Origin: Cymodocea nodosa
Taxonomy: Eukaryota; Streptophyta; Magnoliopsida; Alismatales; Cymodoceaceae
Length of the DNA stretch: 64,000 bases
Direction: 5' to 3'
Assembly (NCBI GenBank): GCA_036874045.1
Contig: JAZBRI010000003.1
Span: 508,501 to 572,500, forward strand
Both the position numbers and the translations under genes were made by a program. A model generated the notes under the pieces. The model worked only from the letters and a program-made list of their open reading frames with translations, was not told the DNA's origin and ran no database searches. This document shows, piece after piece, positions 37,021-50,735 of this stretch (positions are counted from its first letter, which is position 1; each line of letters begins with the position of its first letter).

Positions 37021-39208
37021 CAAAAAGTTTTATTAAGTTTGTAAATTTAATAAGATTAAAAAATATTTCTATAAATAATGAAAATGAAAAATATTTTTAT
37101 GAATAATAAGAGTGAGAAATTAATTTTTTATATTTTACGATGAGAATGAAAAATAGACAGACATCTTTATGCATGAAATTTAGTCTACGGTCATTGTGAC
37201 CAAGTGGGAAAAAGATTTTTGATTTAACCAAAAAAATTTCATGAAAATAACCAAACGCACAGAATCACCGCCAAGACAGACGCCGTCGTTCCTCTGGTGC
37301 AGCTTAATTTCTTCCTCTCTCTCTCTCTCTCCACCTTTTTCCTTCTCCTTTTCGTTCTCACGAGTCACAGGCGACGAATTAAATTCACTGCCTCTCAACC
37401 TTTTTTATTTAAGGCGGTGAATCATTCGTTGCCTCTTTCTTTTTTTTTCTAATATAGAAGGAGTCCTTAAGTTTTATTTATTTATATTTAAGTCCAATAT
37501 TAACAAGTAAAGACTTTTTCAACGTGCGCCATCACATTAGGGTGAAAAAATGTTGGAAAGTTCTACCTTTATATTACCAGTAACTGACGGTAAAAAGAAG
37601 AGAATGCACGAATACTTTGAAAATATCAAAACCTTTTTTTTTTTTTTTTTTTTGTGAAATGGACATTGCAATGTTTCTTACGGTAGATGTACTTCAATGT
37701 CAGTTGCAGACGAACTTGATTAATTACATGAAAATTTCAGTTGCGTGGATCATACGTTTTTTTAATATTTGATATCTTCTGATATATTCGAGCACGTCAA
37801 ACACGGAGGCTGCTAATCTAATCCTTCAGCGACCGTGTTGAGATCTATACCTCTGTCCTCCTTGGTATCTTTGAGAAAACATCAATGGCATACACGTATT
37901 TATTCAAATTATTATTATTTTCAACCTTTTTTTCTTAATTATTATTTTCAAATTATTAATCATCGCAAGCCTACTTTTTGGTCTGGTATATATATACGTC
38001 ACTCAGACACATTAATTTGCTGTGTTCTTGTGTTGACTGCCTTGCATTAAATAACAGAAACACGACCTACGCGGCTTCGCTGGCCAATCTTAGACCATTC
38101 TGTTCGGCCGCGAGAATGATGAAGTCAAGTCAGTGGGCGCAGGGATGGCGACGTGCTTGAAATTTAAAATCCATGACGAAAAAAATTGTGACGTCAACGA
38201 TGACGCTCCCCATTTTAACCATAGACAGAAGCCATCATTTATGATATCGACTGTTGAGTTTTCTATTTTCTTATTTTTTAAATTTAACTGTAAAACTCAA
38301 CTGCTGAATCTTAAAAATACATAAAATTCAACGATTCAGAAGTATCGCTACGACAAAAGACATATATATACTTTTATTTTTTTTGCTGTTATTAATATGT
38401 TAAAAAATTCGCCAAGGTAGAGAGCCGAACACTACAATTTTAAATGTCTGATAAGCGTACAAAATGTTGCTTAATTAAACGTATTTGAGTCTACGTTTTT
38501 CTTTACTCTTCGATTTTATTATTCGACGTTGGTTGGTGTGAACATCGTGCTCGTAATCTTTCTTAAAAATTTCCGATAATGATGGACTTATCTGATCTGA
38601 CCACAGTATTATTATAATGGTCGCAGAGTGTATGGATGGACATTAAATATTCATCCGTAGAAAAATAGAATCAGACTAATCAATTCAGATGTTCGCAATA
38701 TCTGCAACAAATCTATAAAGAATTTTCGTCGGTCCATATCGAATCGGACGGCTGCCATTGTGAAAAGATCAAGGGGCTCGAGCACGTATCAGGTGGGAGT
38801 GGAAAATACGGACGATGACGATTGCAGGCTTGCGTTCACATCCGGCCAGTATGAAGTCAGTCAACCTTCGCTGGCAGATTCCATAGGAGACGACTAATAT
38901 CGATGCTACGACGGTCACATCTGAGAGAGAAGGAGCAAGTAAAGCCGGAGCAGTTCCGTACGCCTACAGAAACCCGACGCTTTTCCTACCCTAGCACCGT
39001 CCGTATCGGGCGAGATAGAGATTTATTTGGGTTCGGCAGTTTCCCAAGTTCTAATTCCCACACCCCTCCCCCTCCTCCTCCTCCTCCTCCTCCTCCTCCT
39101 TTTTCTTCTTCTTCCGTCACAGAGGAACGGGCAGAGCATGTGCTTCCTTTGGTTATTTTGGGTTCTCGAGGAGTGATTTTGTTGCGAAGTGGGCCAAGGA
39201 GGTCGGAG
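37021..39208. promoter_or_regulatory. Upstream region and leader of the cytoplasmic kinase gene
   Basis: No separate gene was recognised. There is a CT-rich stretch at 37310-37360, a poly-T run near 37633-37652, and GC-richer DNA from about 38.75 kb. The last ~300 bases, including a (CCT)n run at 39068-39100, are probably the 5' leader of the kinase transcript. An open frame beginning at an ATG at 38903 overlaps the kinase start out of frame, but whether it is in the transcript cannot be told. Confidence 0.45.
39068..39114. repeat. (CCT)n then (TTC)n microsatellite in the kinase leader
   Basis: Eleven CCT units run directly into a shorter CTT/TTC run, about 100 bases before the start codon. 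Confidence 0.93.
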
Positions 39209-41769
39209 ATGGGCGGCTGCTGGAGCTCGAGGATCAAAGCAGAGAGCCCGACCCGTGGGGATTCCACTACCACCGGTGAGTGCTCGAAAAGACACGCCCT
39301 TTTCCTTTCTTCGGTATCCACTTAACAATATTCTTCCCCTCATGATTCTCGTACCCTTTTTTTCTTCCTCGACACCTTTTAGAGCTGAAAAATAAGAACA
39401 CCTTTTAGGGCTTAAGGCGGTCGATTGTAAGAGGGGAAAAAAAGTGGTGTCTCTTGCCACCCTTTAGCTTTCCAATTGTAGGGATTCATTGCAAAAAATA
39501 AAAATTTGTTCTTTTGGGTTGTTCGCTTGTGCTACCGTTGGGAAAAAAACTGTTATTTTGAGCTACTGTTGTTGCTTTTAATTCTTAACGCTAGACTCTG
39601 AGTTTGATTTTCTGGAGGTTTGGATGTGTTTATTTGGTTGGTTCTGCGTGCTGGTAGAATTTTGGGAGATGTGTGTCTGTGGTTGAAACCAAATGATGGG
39701 CATTTGGATGATTGAGGGTTGTCAGATTCCAAGTCTGCAATCTTTCTCTGAAGATTTATTACCTGTATTTCTGAAGCCAATCGTCGTTTTTAATCACCGA
39801 TCTTAGTATTGTGGTCAATAATGGAATTCTGAGGTCGATCAGATCCATGGTATTTCATCCTCCTCCTCCTCCTGCATATGAACAGACTTCATTTCCAATG
39901 TATGGTTTTGGCAGCAGGGGAGAAGTCCAGTCGTTCCAATGGACAAGGAAGCGGGTCGACCGGCGGTGGAGGAGACGGTTCGAGCAAGGTGTCGGTGGCT
40001 TCCATTCACTCGACCGCCCGAAGGAGTGAAGGGCAGATCCTACAATCCTCAAACCTGAGGGGCTTCTCCTACAACGACCTCAAAATGGCGACCAGGAATT
40101 TCCGGCCCGACAGCGTTCTGGGCGAGGGCGGCTTCGGCTCCGTCTTCAAGGGGTGGATCGACGAGCACAACTTCACCGCCACCAAGGCCGGAACCGGTGT
40201 GGTCATCGCCGTCAAGCGCCTCAATCAGGACGGCTTACAGGGTCACAGGGAGTGGTTGGTGCGTCTTCTCTTCTTCTTCTTCTTCTTTTTCTTCTTCTTC
40301 TTCTTCAAATTCATATGATCACCCTAGATGATGTCGGCAATCTTTTTGAATTGGGCAGGCGGAAGTGAATTATCTTAGTCAATTGCAGCATCCCAATCTG
40401 GTAAAGCTCGTGGGTCACTGCCAAGAGGACGAACACCGCCTACTGGTCTACGAATTCATGCCCAAGGGGAGCTTGGAGAACCACCTCTTCAGGAGTACCG
40501 TCTCCCTCCACTCTCATCCAAACATCGATCATACAGTTGTTGGTTTTCCATGTACATGTTCTGCTGTACCACCACCACTGACTTTATTTTTTGGAATGAA
40601 GGGGGATCTCACTACCAACCACTTTCATGGAATCTGCGGATGAGAATTGCTATTGGAACCGCAAGGGGGCTGGCATTCCTCCACGATAACGAGGTCATCT
40701 ACCGCGACTTCAAGACATCAAATGTCCTCCTCGATTCTGTGAGTTCGAGCTGTTAATTGGCATACATAACATAAATGGAGGCAGGATAAACAAGTTATAT
40801 AACTTGAATTGGTATCTCCCCTACTTCTCTTTCTTCTGAGAGCAATGTATGTGGTGTTGTCCGTCTGCAGAACTATGTCGCAAAGCTTTCGGACTTTGGG
40901 CTGGCCAAGGACGGACCAACTGGTGACAAGAGCCATGTATCGACCAGGGTGATGGGGACATATGGATATGCAGCTCCTGAATATGTTGCAACTGGTAAAT
41001 TCTTCATCTCTCACCCAATTATGGTGAGCTCCATGCTTGGAGTTGTCTGTGCTAGTCAATCTCCTGATCAATCTGCACTGAATTAAGTAAAATCCCCGTC
41101 AGTATCGATAACCAAGACTCTACGGGAGCATTGATTTACTACCATTCATGTATAGCAAACCTTGCATTGATTCTTACATATGTTAAGTTTGGATGTTATG
41201 GGTATAATCCAACAACTGAAACATTCTTGTTGTATGATTTAGTCTAAAACAATTAATGCACACAAATAAATTTTCCCTGACCAACAAGTGTCGTGCATCA
41301 TACTTGTACAGGCCACCTTACTGTAAGGAGTGATGTATACAGCTATGGTGTTGTTCTTCTAGAGATGATATCTGGTAGGCGTGCACTCGAGAAGAACCGA
41401 CCGTCAAATGAGCACAATTTGGTAGAGTGGGTAAAGCCATACATCAACAACAAGCGTAAGATTTTCCGAATAATGGACAGCCGCCTGGAAGGCCAGTATT
41501 CTCGTGGGGGGGCTCAGAAAGCAGCCACTCTCGCACTCCGTTGCCTGTCCTCCGTGCCCAAGAACAGGCCGACGATGGTTGAGGTTGTGGATGCTTTGGA
41601 GCAGCTCCTGGATGCTGGCGAGGCTCATGATGGCAACCTCCAGTCATCGGGAAACAGCAATAACCAACGTGTCCGAAATGGTACTCATCGGCGGCCACGA
41701 GAGGAAGCGATGCCTGCCACCAGGAAGGTTGCTTGTCCTGGACATTCTGGCTCACCTCTTTATTCATGA
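39209..41769 (+). CDS. Receptor-like cytoplasmic kinase, subfamily VII (PBL-type), 6 exons
   Basis: Exons 39209-39275, 39918-40258, 40359-40494, 40602-40738, 40871-40994 and 41312-41769 sum to 1263 nt (420 aa). The N-terminus MGGCWSS carries Gly2 and Cys4, the myristoylation/palmitoylation signature that tethers this family to the plasma membrane. After a Ser/Gly-rich stretch the kinase domain runs from about residue 84 to 370: glycine loop [12 protein letters not shown] (90-101), ATP lysine in IAVKRL (Lys122), [16 protein letters not shown], catalytic [22 protein letters not shown], activation-loop end [15 protein letters not shown], and [18 protein letters not shown]. All catalytic residues are present, so it should be active. 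RLCK-VII proteins relay signals from pattern or hormone receptors; the ligand pathway cannot be read here. Exon 2 is preceded by tandem acceptors (GCAGCAG). Intron 2 is only 100 bases and begins with a (TTC)n run. Confidence 0.93.
40264..40306. repeat. (TTC)n microsatellite in kinase intron 2
   Basis: A pyrimidine triplet run starting five bases after the donor site in an intron of 100 bases (40259-40358). Confidence 0.93.
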
Positions 41770-42521
41770 TTGTTGTTTGATCTTCAGGGTTCAGACTTCA
41801 GTTTTATCTTTTGTTTCTAGTTGTTCCTGGTGGCAGCACCATCTTTTCCTCATTTGGACTTTTTGCTTTTCCATTGTTATTAGTAAAATGGTAAGGTCTG
41901 TGAAGACTACTTTTGTGCACACCTTTGTACCTCCGGATATTTCCAGTTTGTTGATGTGAATGTACCGTTGGTTCTGAAAAATTTTCAGAGACCTCATTCT
42001 CGTATCCTTTCCCTCAAAAATTTCATGCATTCTCACGATTTTCTCCCCTGAAAAGCATGAAAACAAAGGAAAACGCGTTAGATAAGAAAAACCATAACGT
42101 ACAACAAGCCTTCACAGGAAAAGGGCATTCAAACGACTCCAGCAATCAGTGATGCACACAAAGCGTCTCCGAAAAGTTCACGAGGGGAGAGTGTTGCTTT
42201 GAAAGACAAGATCTATTGCTTAAAAAAATAGTCTTGCAGTCCAACAAAGCGTAATTTAATGGCAGAGGTTACCGAAGCATACCAACCAACATATATAGAT
42301 GATCCGAAAGAATCAAAGTCGATCAAATTGGATCTCAAAAAATCCACCTTCAAAAGCCACGAGGTAATGCACCGGAAGCGAAGAGTTATATCAAACGGAT
42401 CAAGCTTCATACCCAATCAGATCCGATTATAAATGGATAGGCGGCGAGGTAACCCGCCGAACCAAACCGAACTCTTTTCTTTTGCTGCTCCGACCAGAGC
42501 GGGAGTTCGAGTTGGGGAGCA
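41770..42521. other. Intergenic region between kinase and RlmN-like genes
   Basis: Only about 750 bases separate the kinase stop from the next start codon on the same strand. It must hold the kinase 3' end and the next promoter. No TATA box or other gene was assigned. Confidence 0.5.
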
Positions 42522-45500
42522 ATGGCCACGACGACGACGTTGCAGCAGATGCGCTCCTCCCCTCTCGCTCGCGTGATGGTCCGTCGTCGCCCTATCTGTG
42601 TGTCCGCGTCCTCCGTGCCGACACGTCTTTCTTTCCCGGCGGAATCCCGCGTCCTCCTCGGGCTGTCAGAGCAGGAGCTTCGCCAGCTTGCCACCGATTT
42701 CGGTCAGGTCGATGGCATCGAAATCTGTTTCTGGGTTGTCTTTCGTATGGCGTGGTCTCTGTTTTGACGATTCGATTTTGGCTTGTCGGTGCAGCAAAGT
42801 TATAGAGGGAAGCAGCTGCATCACCTGCTGTACAAGTCGAAGGCTAAGGACGTGGAGTCTTTCAACCACTGTGAGCATTCTGTTGTTTCGTTTTTGGTAC
42901 TTCTGATGTTATTGGGGTTTTGTTATCATTTTTTGGTAGTGTTGACTAGTTTTATATGCAATTTTGAGAGCTAGCGCTTCGACTTAGCACTTACTGGGAA
43001 TGATTATTTGATTTATTTCAGTGCCACAGGCATTTCGAAATGATCTACGGGAAGCAGGATGGAAGGTTGGCAGGTCGCCCATTCACCGTGCCGTGACAGC
43101 AGCTGATGGGACTATCAAGGTGAGTCGATAACAAAACCCCAATAACATCAGAAGTACCAAAAACGAAACAACAGATGAAATCTATGTGATAATTTTAGTA
43201 GAGGAAATTTATTACCTCGGGCCTACTTATTAAAGGCTAGCGTGATTTCCACACGCCAAAACTTACTCGATAACAAATTGATGATAAGAATCCTTCATTG
43301 TTTATTAATGAAAAAGTCATAAAAAAGAGATGAACAAAGCCCAGGGGGAGGAGGAGAACTGGATGATCTTCAGAGCATCAATGAGAAGTCACTTGGATTA
43401 CAGCTTCTTGTTGTGGTGCAACATGGATCTTAGCTTAGATTACAGTTTGTTCTTGTGGTTCAATAAAAATCTTAACTCCTCTTAGGTAATTCTCTAGTGT
43501 TTGAAGGTTGGATGGGAAGGGGAATCCCAGTGACTTGAGCAGTCTTTTGAGACGGTAAACACATTTAACTCCGGATTAGGATGGTTTACTTTTTTCCCAA
43601 TATCCTGTATACTATAATGGCATTTGACAGTGTCTGTGGAGAGGGAAAACTGAAACCAGATCTGCCTGAGATGATTGTCATTTTTACTCATATATACCAA
43701 CGTGAGGAATCATTTATTCAATTTTTTTGAAGTAATGATATTTCTCTTGAATATTTCATAACATAATGATGCAGTAGAGTCCTATTTGAGTATGTATGCC
43801 TTGATCTAGAATTTGTCTGCTTTATCAAATTTATTTCCAAAACTTGTATGCCTTGTGATTCCTTGCCCGCAGATATTGATAAGACTGGAGGATAACAGGT
43901 TGGTTGAAACCGTTGGCATACCAGTTGAAGATGATAAAGGCATATATCGACTGACTGCTTGTGTTTCATCACAGGTAAATGTTTTTCAATACCGAAGGAT
44001 TGCATTTTTGACTTACTGCTGAATTCCTGTAGATCCTTTTTCATGTTCATTTTATATATGCTTCTTTATAACTCTTTTATCATGTTGAATTTTCGGTTGT
44101 CTTATCCTTTTCTTTGTTCTGATTAAGTACAGGTAGGTTGCCCCTTGAGGTGCTCATTTTGTGCCACTGGTAAGGGTGGCTTCTCAAGGAATCTCCAAAG
44201 GCATGAAATCGTCGAACAGGTTGCTGGCTATGCATATTTTCATCTATGGCTGTTTTATTATGATGCATCATTTGGTTTTATCTTTATTCTTGAATATAGG
44301 TTTTAATGATAGAGCAAGTCTTCAACCATAGAGTGACTAATGTGGTCTTTATGGGAATGGGTGAACCTCTGCTGAATCTCAAGTCAGTTTTAGGAGCACA
44401 TGCATGCTTGAACAAGGTTTGGCCAACTAATCTAGAACTTCATATTTTGTTATAAAATGACAGGAGGAAAAAGTTTCTATTTTCAGATTAAACTTATATA
44501 CCAAGATGTCTTGGTACGATAAGACAAACAAATGTTAAATTAGAGACCTTTTCCATGATCGAGTGACTCAACCTGTTCATGTATTTTTTGGAAGGTAGAT
44601 GTCTAATGCAATTAATTTTAAAAATATCAACCTAGAAATAATGTTGACTATCACATGAGCCTAGGATAACTTCTGCAAAATTCCTCTTGAGTAAGTGTGA
44701 TGATTACTAAATTGATTCAATTTGTTGAAAGGCATCCACTCAATACTACTCGTCTGTTTGGAGATGAGTACACCTAATATGTTTCCTTTCATGTAAGAAG
44801 AGTAAGTTCATAAAATAGAATTGCAGGTTGCTTGGAAGTAGAGAGATATTTTGGATTAAAAAAAAGCTTAACTATAGCAAATTGGGAGAGAAAACTAAAT
44901 TCTGAAATATGATGAATTTGAAATCTGTTAGAAGAGACGACTACAGTAAATGTAAATCGAAGTTGATGATGGTTTTTGGTTTATTCTGTCTGCAATGCAT
45001 GTTTATGGCGTGACAACAGGACGTGCAAATTGGTCAAAGGATGATGACAATATCCACTGTGGGTGTTCCCAACACAATTAAGATGTTGGCATCTTACAAG
45101 CTCCAGTCAACACTTGCTGTTAGGTATGCTTTTTTCAGATATTACCATGGATCATCTTTTTCTTTCAACACATTATTGCTTTTTATAGCAGAGAAGGCAG
45201 ATAAATAAAGATCTATGTAATACGTTCCTCTATGTTAAGAGAGAAGATGATAGATCATAAGTTTATACAGTGATATTCTTTCTTAAGGTTTACTCGTATG
45301 CAAGAATGGAGAAGGATGGATAACAAATTGCTTTTAGTTGCTTGTTAAATAGCTCATACTTCCAAATGATGCTTAAGTTACTGTTTATTTCTCTGAATCT
45401 GTGCAGCCTCCATGCTTCAAACCAGAAGCTTAGAGAAACTATAGTTCCAAGTGCAAAATCTTACCCACTGGATGCTTTGATGAAAGATTGCAAGGAATAT

Positions 45501-46336
45501 TTCCAAACAACTGGACGTAGAGTCTCGTTTGAGTATACCCTTCTTGGTAATTCCACCAGAACTAAGCATGTAATTAAATTCTCTTATCATCTAGGCTAGG
45601 AATGCAACTGATGCATTGACCAATATCAATGGGCAGCTGGGGTTAACGATGGAGTGGACCATGCAAGCGAACTTGCAGAATTGCTTCGTGTGTATGGAAG
45701 TGGCTATCATGTGAACCTGATACCATTTAATCCTATAGAAGGCTCTGAGTTCCGTCGCCCGTATAAAAAATCAGTATGTTTTTTTAAGCTCTCTTGTGTC
45801 CCTTTTTCTTGGTAATTTGCATTTGTTACCCTCCTACGAATGACATGAAGCTTCTTGACGCTCACAAGTGGGAGGTGACCTACACTGCGTTAGGTTCTGC
45901 ATACTTCTCTAAAACACATCTGGATCTTCTAAAGTCTCAAATCATTTTCAAATGTGGTTGCCTGCAAGAAAATACTAAAAGTAACGTCAGCTTTAGTTTT
46001 GATTTTATCTTATTTGGGTGGAGAGGGTTGGACCTCGTGAACTAAGAATTTGGTTCCTTACAGTTCGCCTTTTCCATTTATTTAGGAAAACAACATGAAT
46101 ATACCAAACCATAAATTCCTATGAACCTTCCTCGAAACAGCTACCAACAGAAGTGCTCCTTGCAGATCCTTGACTTTGCGGCAGCTCTTGAGGCGAGGAA
46201 GGTGACGGTGAGCATCCGTCAAACACGTGGACTTGACGCCAGTGCAGCTTGTGGGCAGCTCAGGAATGACTTCCAGAGAACTCCCGTTTCTGAGGTTTCC
46301 ACCGCCGGTTCTGAACCGCAATGTGCAGCAGTTTGA
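42522..46336 (+). CDS. RlmN-like radical-SAM rRNA (adenine-C2) methyltransferase, plastid type, 10 exons
   Basis: Exons 42522-42707, 42795-42870, 43022-43119, 43873-43974, 44133-44219, 44300-44416, 45020-45123, 45407-45546, 45637-45773 and 46166-46336 sum to 1218 nt (405 aa). The first ~40 residues are rich in Ser/Thr/Arg with almost no acidic residues, like a chloroplast transit peptide. RlmN blocks follow: [26 protein letters not shown], the iron-sulphur motif [13 protein letters not shown] with Cys157, Cys161 and Cys164 (CxxxCxxC), [54 protein letters not shown] and [13 protein letters not shown], whose Cys378 corresponds to the methyl-carrying cysteine of the bacterial enzyme. Bacterial RlmN methylates A2503 of 23S rRNA and A37 of some tRNAs; plastid action here is inference from the leader. 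All ten exons are in phase. Confidence 0.93.
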
Positions 46337-47595
46337 TGCAACACAAGAATCACCAGTAGAAGGTTTGAACCTGCAAATGGCGACATTGACTACTGTTCAC
46401 CAAGGAGATAGATCGTAAGACATGCATTGCATACCGTTCCAACGAGGTACGGCTATAAGTCCAGCATTGCCCAGAAGAGGCGGGCGGATCCTTAATTTTG
46501 CAGAATGCTTAATAGGTGATAATTCAAGTTACATTTAACTTTTTCTATTTATATATATTGTATGTAAGTAAATTGTTGGGCTTTGAAGAAAACTCAAGCT
46601 GAGAGCATGTGATGGATGGCCTTATGTAATTGAGTTATATTTTTAATTTTATAGGAATATTATTATTATCATTTTTAATTTCTATTTATAATATGATTAT
46701 AGGGAATCAAGTTATTATTTGAAACATCACTTAATTTATTAAATATGAACTTAAATGATAAAATTGATTGTTTATATATAATCTTATAATTAGTTTACGT
46801 TTGAATATCAAACGGTATAATCCGATTACTTCGTGCATTAAATCAAGATTATTATGTATGGCTTGTGGGTTTATTAAGATTATTGTCTAGCATTAGTTTA
46901 CATTATATTGATTACATAAAGCTTATTAACTTGAATGGTTTAATCAATAAAAGACAATGATGCTGATATTTCTTATAAATATTCAAATTCTAGTGGAATA
47001 AAATACTAGAAAACCTCTCTAACACCGGTGGGCGAGAGGATACGCAATGGAAGATGTCGCGCCCTTGATAACCACAACCACCACCAGTCTGTCTACCACC
47101 ACGGGGCCGGCTTAAACAAAACGACCCCAGCCAGCGAGTCCATGGTTGGCGCTCCATCCCAACCATATACATGAAAGCATGCTCATATGTGAGATTTTCT
47201 TTTACCATCATAAATGCTTAAATAGGATCCTCTGCTTTCATAGGCGTAATATTGAATTTCCTATAGAGTGATGGTAAATAAATGTCGAGTCAAAAGCATC
47301 AACAAAAAGATACTAGCCAGCCTATCATGCTCCCAAAAGCATGAGGATATAAAAAACGCTTCACCAAGGATGATGACAATTTCTATCATGACCAATGGGC
47401 TCCAAGACAGAAAGTTCCTCAAAAAGTTACATATATAGAAGCTTAAAAATTAATTTACTGATATAAAAATTACATGGTCAAAAACAGATCCAAGATATAT
47501 AACGAACGATACAAAAGAATATATGGGAAAAAAAAAGTACTTGTCAATGAATTTCCGATAAATATTACCTTGACAAACTGGAATAAGATTACCTG
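46337..47595. other. Intergenic region between convergent genes
   Basis: It contains the 3' flanks of the RlmN-like and MPP6 genes. The stretch 46540-46990 is AT-rich. A GC-richer stretch at 47010-47200 has no family match. Nothing else was recognised. Confidence 0.5.
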
Positions 47596-50500
47596 TCAAT
47601 GGGGCATGTTCAACCCCTTCTGCTTTTCAACTTTTGCTCGCCTAAGGACATTCCAATCCCACTTCTCTTGTTTCTTCTCCTTCCCCAAGTAGGGTTTTCT
47701 TTTCTTTTCTTGAGATGGTTGCCCATCACCTTCTATATAGATCGATTTGGACCTATGTGGAGATTGCACGTGGGGATCGATCTCTGGCTGCTTTCTTTTA
47801 AGGTCAGTATCAAAATTATTTTTTGGACTAGTCGCATGGGGATCCTCCAATCTGAATGTTGGGAAATGAGGGTTATATGAAAAAAAAAAAAGAGTATAGA
47901 ATGATCATATGAAAAGACAAATAAACCTACTACTAAAAATCGCAAAACACAGAATCGTTCATCAGAGACAGATAAGTTTCCAATATAAGGCCCGTGAACA
48001 TATGATGCAGCAAATAAAAGTTGGCATCCAACTGACCCACCAATGTAGATTGTCATTGCCAAGTGCTTCCAGATGCCATTAAATACTACTCAAGTACATA
48101 AATAACGATGGCTTCGAGGGTGCAGTGACCAAGGGATAAAAAAGAATTTTATATTCCTTTTTTGATATGTTACTCTTCATTCACAAATATTCTCAAGTCT
48201 CAACACCCATGCTTACAATATCTAAATAATGCCTTTTTCCCTCGACTAATGCTTCTTCTTGATAGGAACTGTTTCCTGCAATCCTACCTTCCTGCACATG
48301 CACCAGGTTGACACAGCAGCTATTTGCTTAAATCCTATGTTCTTTGTTTGATATGCTCCTGCTTATTTATAAATTCCCCATCCCCATGCTTATCATTAGA
48401 ATAGCCAGTACAAAGCACAAAGAGAGAACTTTGATTATTGTGCAAAGAGGGACCCTTCAACACCAAAGAACAAAGGGACATTGCCCTGGACAATTGTTAC
48501 GAAGAGAAGCCGTAAGATCATGCTTTTATTAAGGCAGTAAACTAAATTCAACCAGGCATGATTTGACATTTTTGTTATACTGTTAAATTAGCTTACCATT
48601 ATCAATTTTTATGATGCAAATTATTATCTGCAAATTAGATCATAATACATTCAAATTGATATTTTACCTGAATCATCTTCTTTATTCTTTACTAAACACC
48701 TACGCAAAGAGTAAGTTTGCACATAGAAACCTTGTTTTGAAAACTTAAAACAATATTCATCTTTAAACGAGATGCATGTGACAAGTAATTGCTAATCAAA
48801 TAATAATAATGGAAATAAGGAATTTAAAACATAATAAAACAATCTGTAAAGTAAATGGTTGATTGCAATAATAATGTAATATATAACAAACAAGGAATTT
48901 AAAACATCAAATTTTCAAAATAAATCATGGAACCAACAAACCTGTCAGAAATTCCGTTATTTTGATTCTCAGGAGTTGACATGGAAGTTTGTGGTATACA
49001 TGAATCCGAAGCCTCCTGGTTTAGTTTCTATAGAATAAATTTGTGTCAGGAGGGTACAAGGAAGTCAAGAAAGATACACAGAAACTCTGTTTCGAACTTC
49101 AGAGTTTTAGCAACCCTTCAGACTCACATCAATAGATGGATTGAAACTTTGAAATGACATTCGCCCTTTTACTACACCTGGATGGGGATCTCCCTCCATT
49201 ACAACTATGCTGCAGAAGATATTAAACATGAAAATTATCAAAACTACCTTGACGCAAGAACTCTTCACAAATAGTCTACTAGCATACAACAAAACAAGTG
49301 AATCGGAAACCCAAATAAATAAAAAATATTAAGTTGAACTGATTCCCAAAGAGGAAACAATCTCACACACCCACGTAGTAGGATCATGGAATTGATTAAT
49401 TGAATGTTGCCGTTGTACCTACCTAAGTTGGAGAAACACTATGAAGGTATCAAGACATGAGATGAATGATGAATCAATTCTAAGGGGAATAAGAAATGGA
49501 CATTGAACAAACTCATAAACCACAGAATATTTTCTGATTAGGTATCACTGTTTCATTGTCCCAAACCAGTATAGAACAAACTAATTAACTAATATCAAAG
49601 ATTGGCAACATATTTGAACTATTTCAAATGAAAAGTAATAAATGATTGCAGACCATTTAAACCCCATTGATCCTACATAAAATTTATCAAAACATACTTT
49701 ATATCATACGAGGCTCATATTTTTAAACATTTCCTGGATCTGTCAGCACATATAATATTAGAACTCAAGTATCCAATTAAGATTATTCAGCAACAAACAA
49801 AAAACTTGATAACTTTTTTCTAGCTTTCTATAGTTAGAACCAATTTACGTAGCTTGACAGGTTTTATGCTAGCGAAAATTCAAACCTTTGTCCCAACTCA
49901 AACAAAAAACGGAGAGGGATTAAAAGATAGTAATCATATGCTAGCTAAATATGACAAAAACTTATGGAATTAGTTTCTCTCGTTCACCCCTACCAAAATT
50001 GATGATTTGCCCTACCCAAGCATAGAAATCGAATATCCTAGAACCTAGTAATCCTTCGTGCTAAGTTAGATAAGTCATGTCAGATTGGAACTGTTTGAAC
50101 ATGCTGAAGAAAGTAAATGTAAATCAAATTGACTAACCCTCACAAACATAAACTATCAATGCATGGCTATCGGCTTCTAAATAAACATGCAACCACTAAG
50201 AAACAGTTGAATCTCATGTTAGAACCTGATTTCGGTTTATAGAATTTTCACCAGACACATCGATAAAATTATAAAATCAGCCAAAACAAATCGAAATTCC
50301 GAAACCCTACTTTGGGATAACCGCGCATGCAGATCAAGTGAAACACATCGTCACGAACAAACACGATTTTAGGAAACCAGTCCAACTAGGAAAGATTCAA
50401 ATTATAATTTTGTTTAGCTTCGTGGAAGGAAAAGTAAATGAAAACCGTGAATCCAAGGTACCATTTCCTCTTGATAGAAGCAGAAGAACCAAACGCACCG

Positions 50501-50702
50501 TCCACTTGCAGCACCGCCTCTTCCTCAGCAGCCTTTTTCTCCTCCTTCGCCTTGGCCCTCTGCATAAACTGGAATCCCCAAGACGCGCGACATGGAGAAC
50601 CCAACTTATCAACCCACCATATGGAGTAACAATGAAGGACTTTTTGAGGACGAATGTCACCTTGAGGTTCTTCAGGGTAGAGGAAAGCTCGCACTTCGCC
50701 AT
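47596..50702 (-). CDS. MPP6: M-phase phosphoprotein 6 (MPP6) homologue, exosome cofactor, 5 exons
   Basis: Exons on the minus strand: 50702-50661, 50568-50462, 49209-49128, 49027-48942 and 47851-47596, total 573 nt (190 aa). The protein begins MAKCELSSTLKNLK, continues FMQRAKAKEEKKAAEEE, and contains the family core CIVVMEGDPHPG followed by GRMSFQSFNPSID. It ends in a basic tail with KEKKQEKWDWNVLR, matching plant MPP6 proteins. In yeast and animals MPP6 binds the nuclear RNA exosome and helps recruit the Mtr4 helicase, for example in 5.8S rRNA 3' processing; the same role here is by homology. The second residues AKCELSS differ only at one position from the common AKRELSS start, supporting this ATG. 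A 23-codon ORF precedes it in the leader (separate entry). Intron 2 exceeds 1.2 kb. Confidence 0.92.
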
Positions 50703-50735
50703 TTTCCCTGAGGAAATCGAGGACTTCGTAGGATC

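Noticed and set aside
38903-39325. 140-codon open frame overlapping the kinase start, with a poly-Pro run
   Set aside because: The Pro run comes from the (CCT)n repeat and the frame continues into the kinase intron; it is a composition artefact or at most an uncertain uORF.
45794-46045. 83-codon open frame between RlmN exons 9 and 10
   Set aside because: The exon 9 to exon 10 junction is already in phase and joins conserved blocks, so this lies in an intron.
46990-47211. 73-codon minus-strand frame in a GC-richer patch
   Set aside because: No resemblance to any protein family and no flanking splice or promoter signals.
50386-50694. 102-codon open frame overlapping MPP6 exons 1 and 2
   Set aside because: It reads through intron 1; only its middle part is the true MPP6 exon 2.
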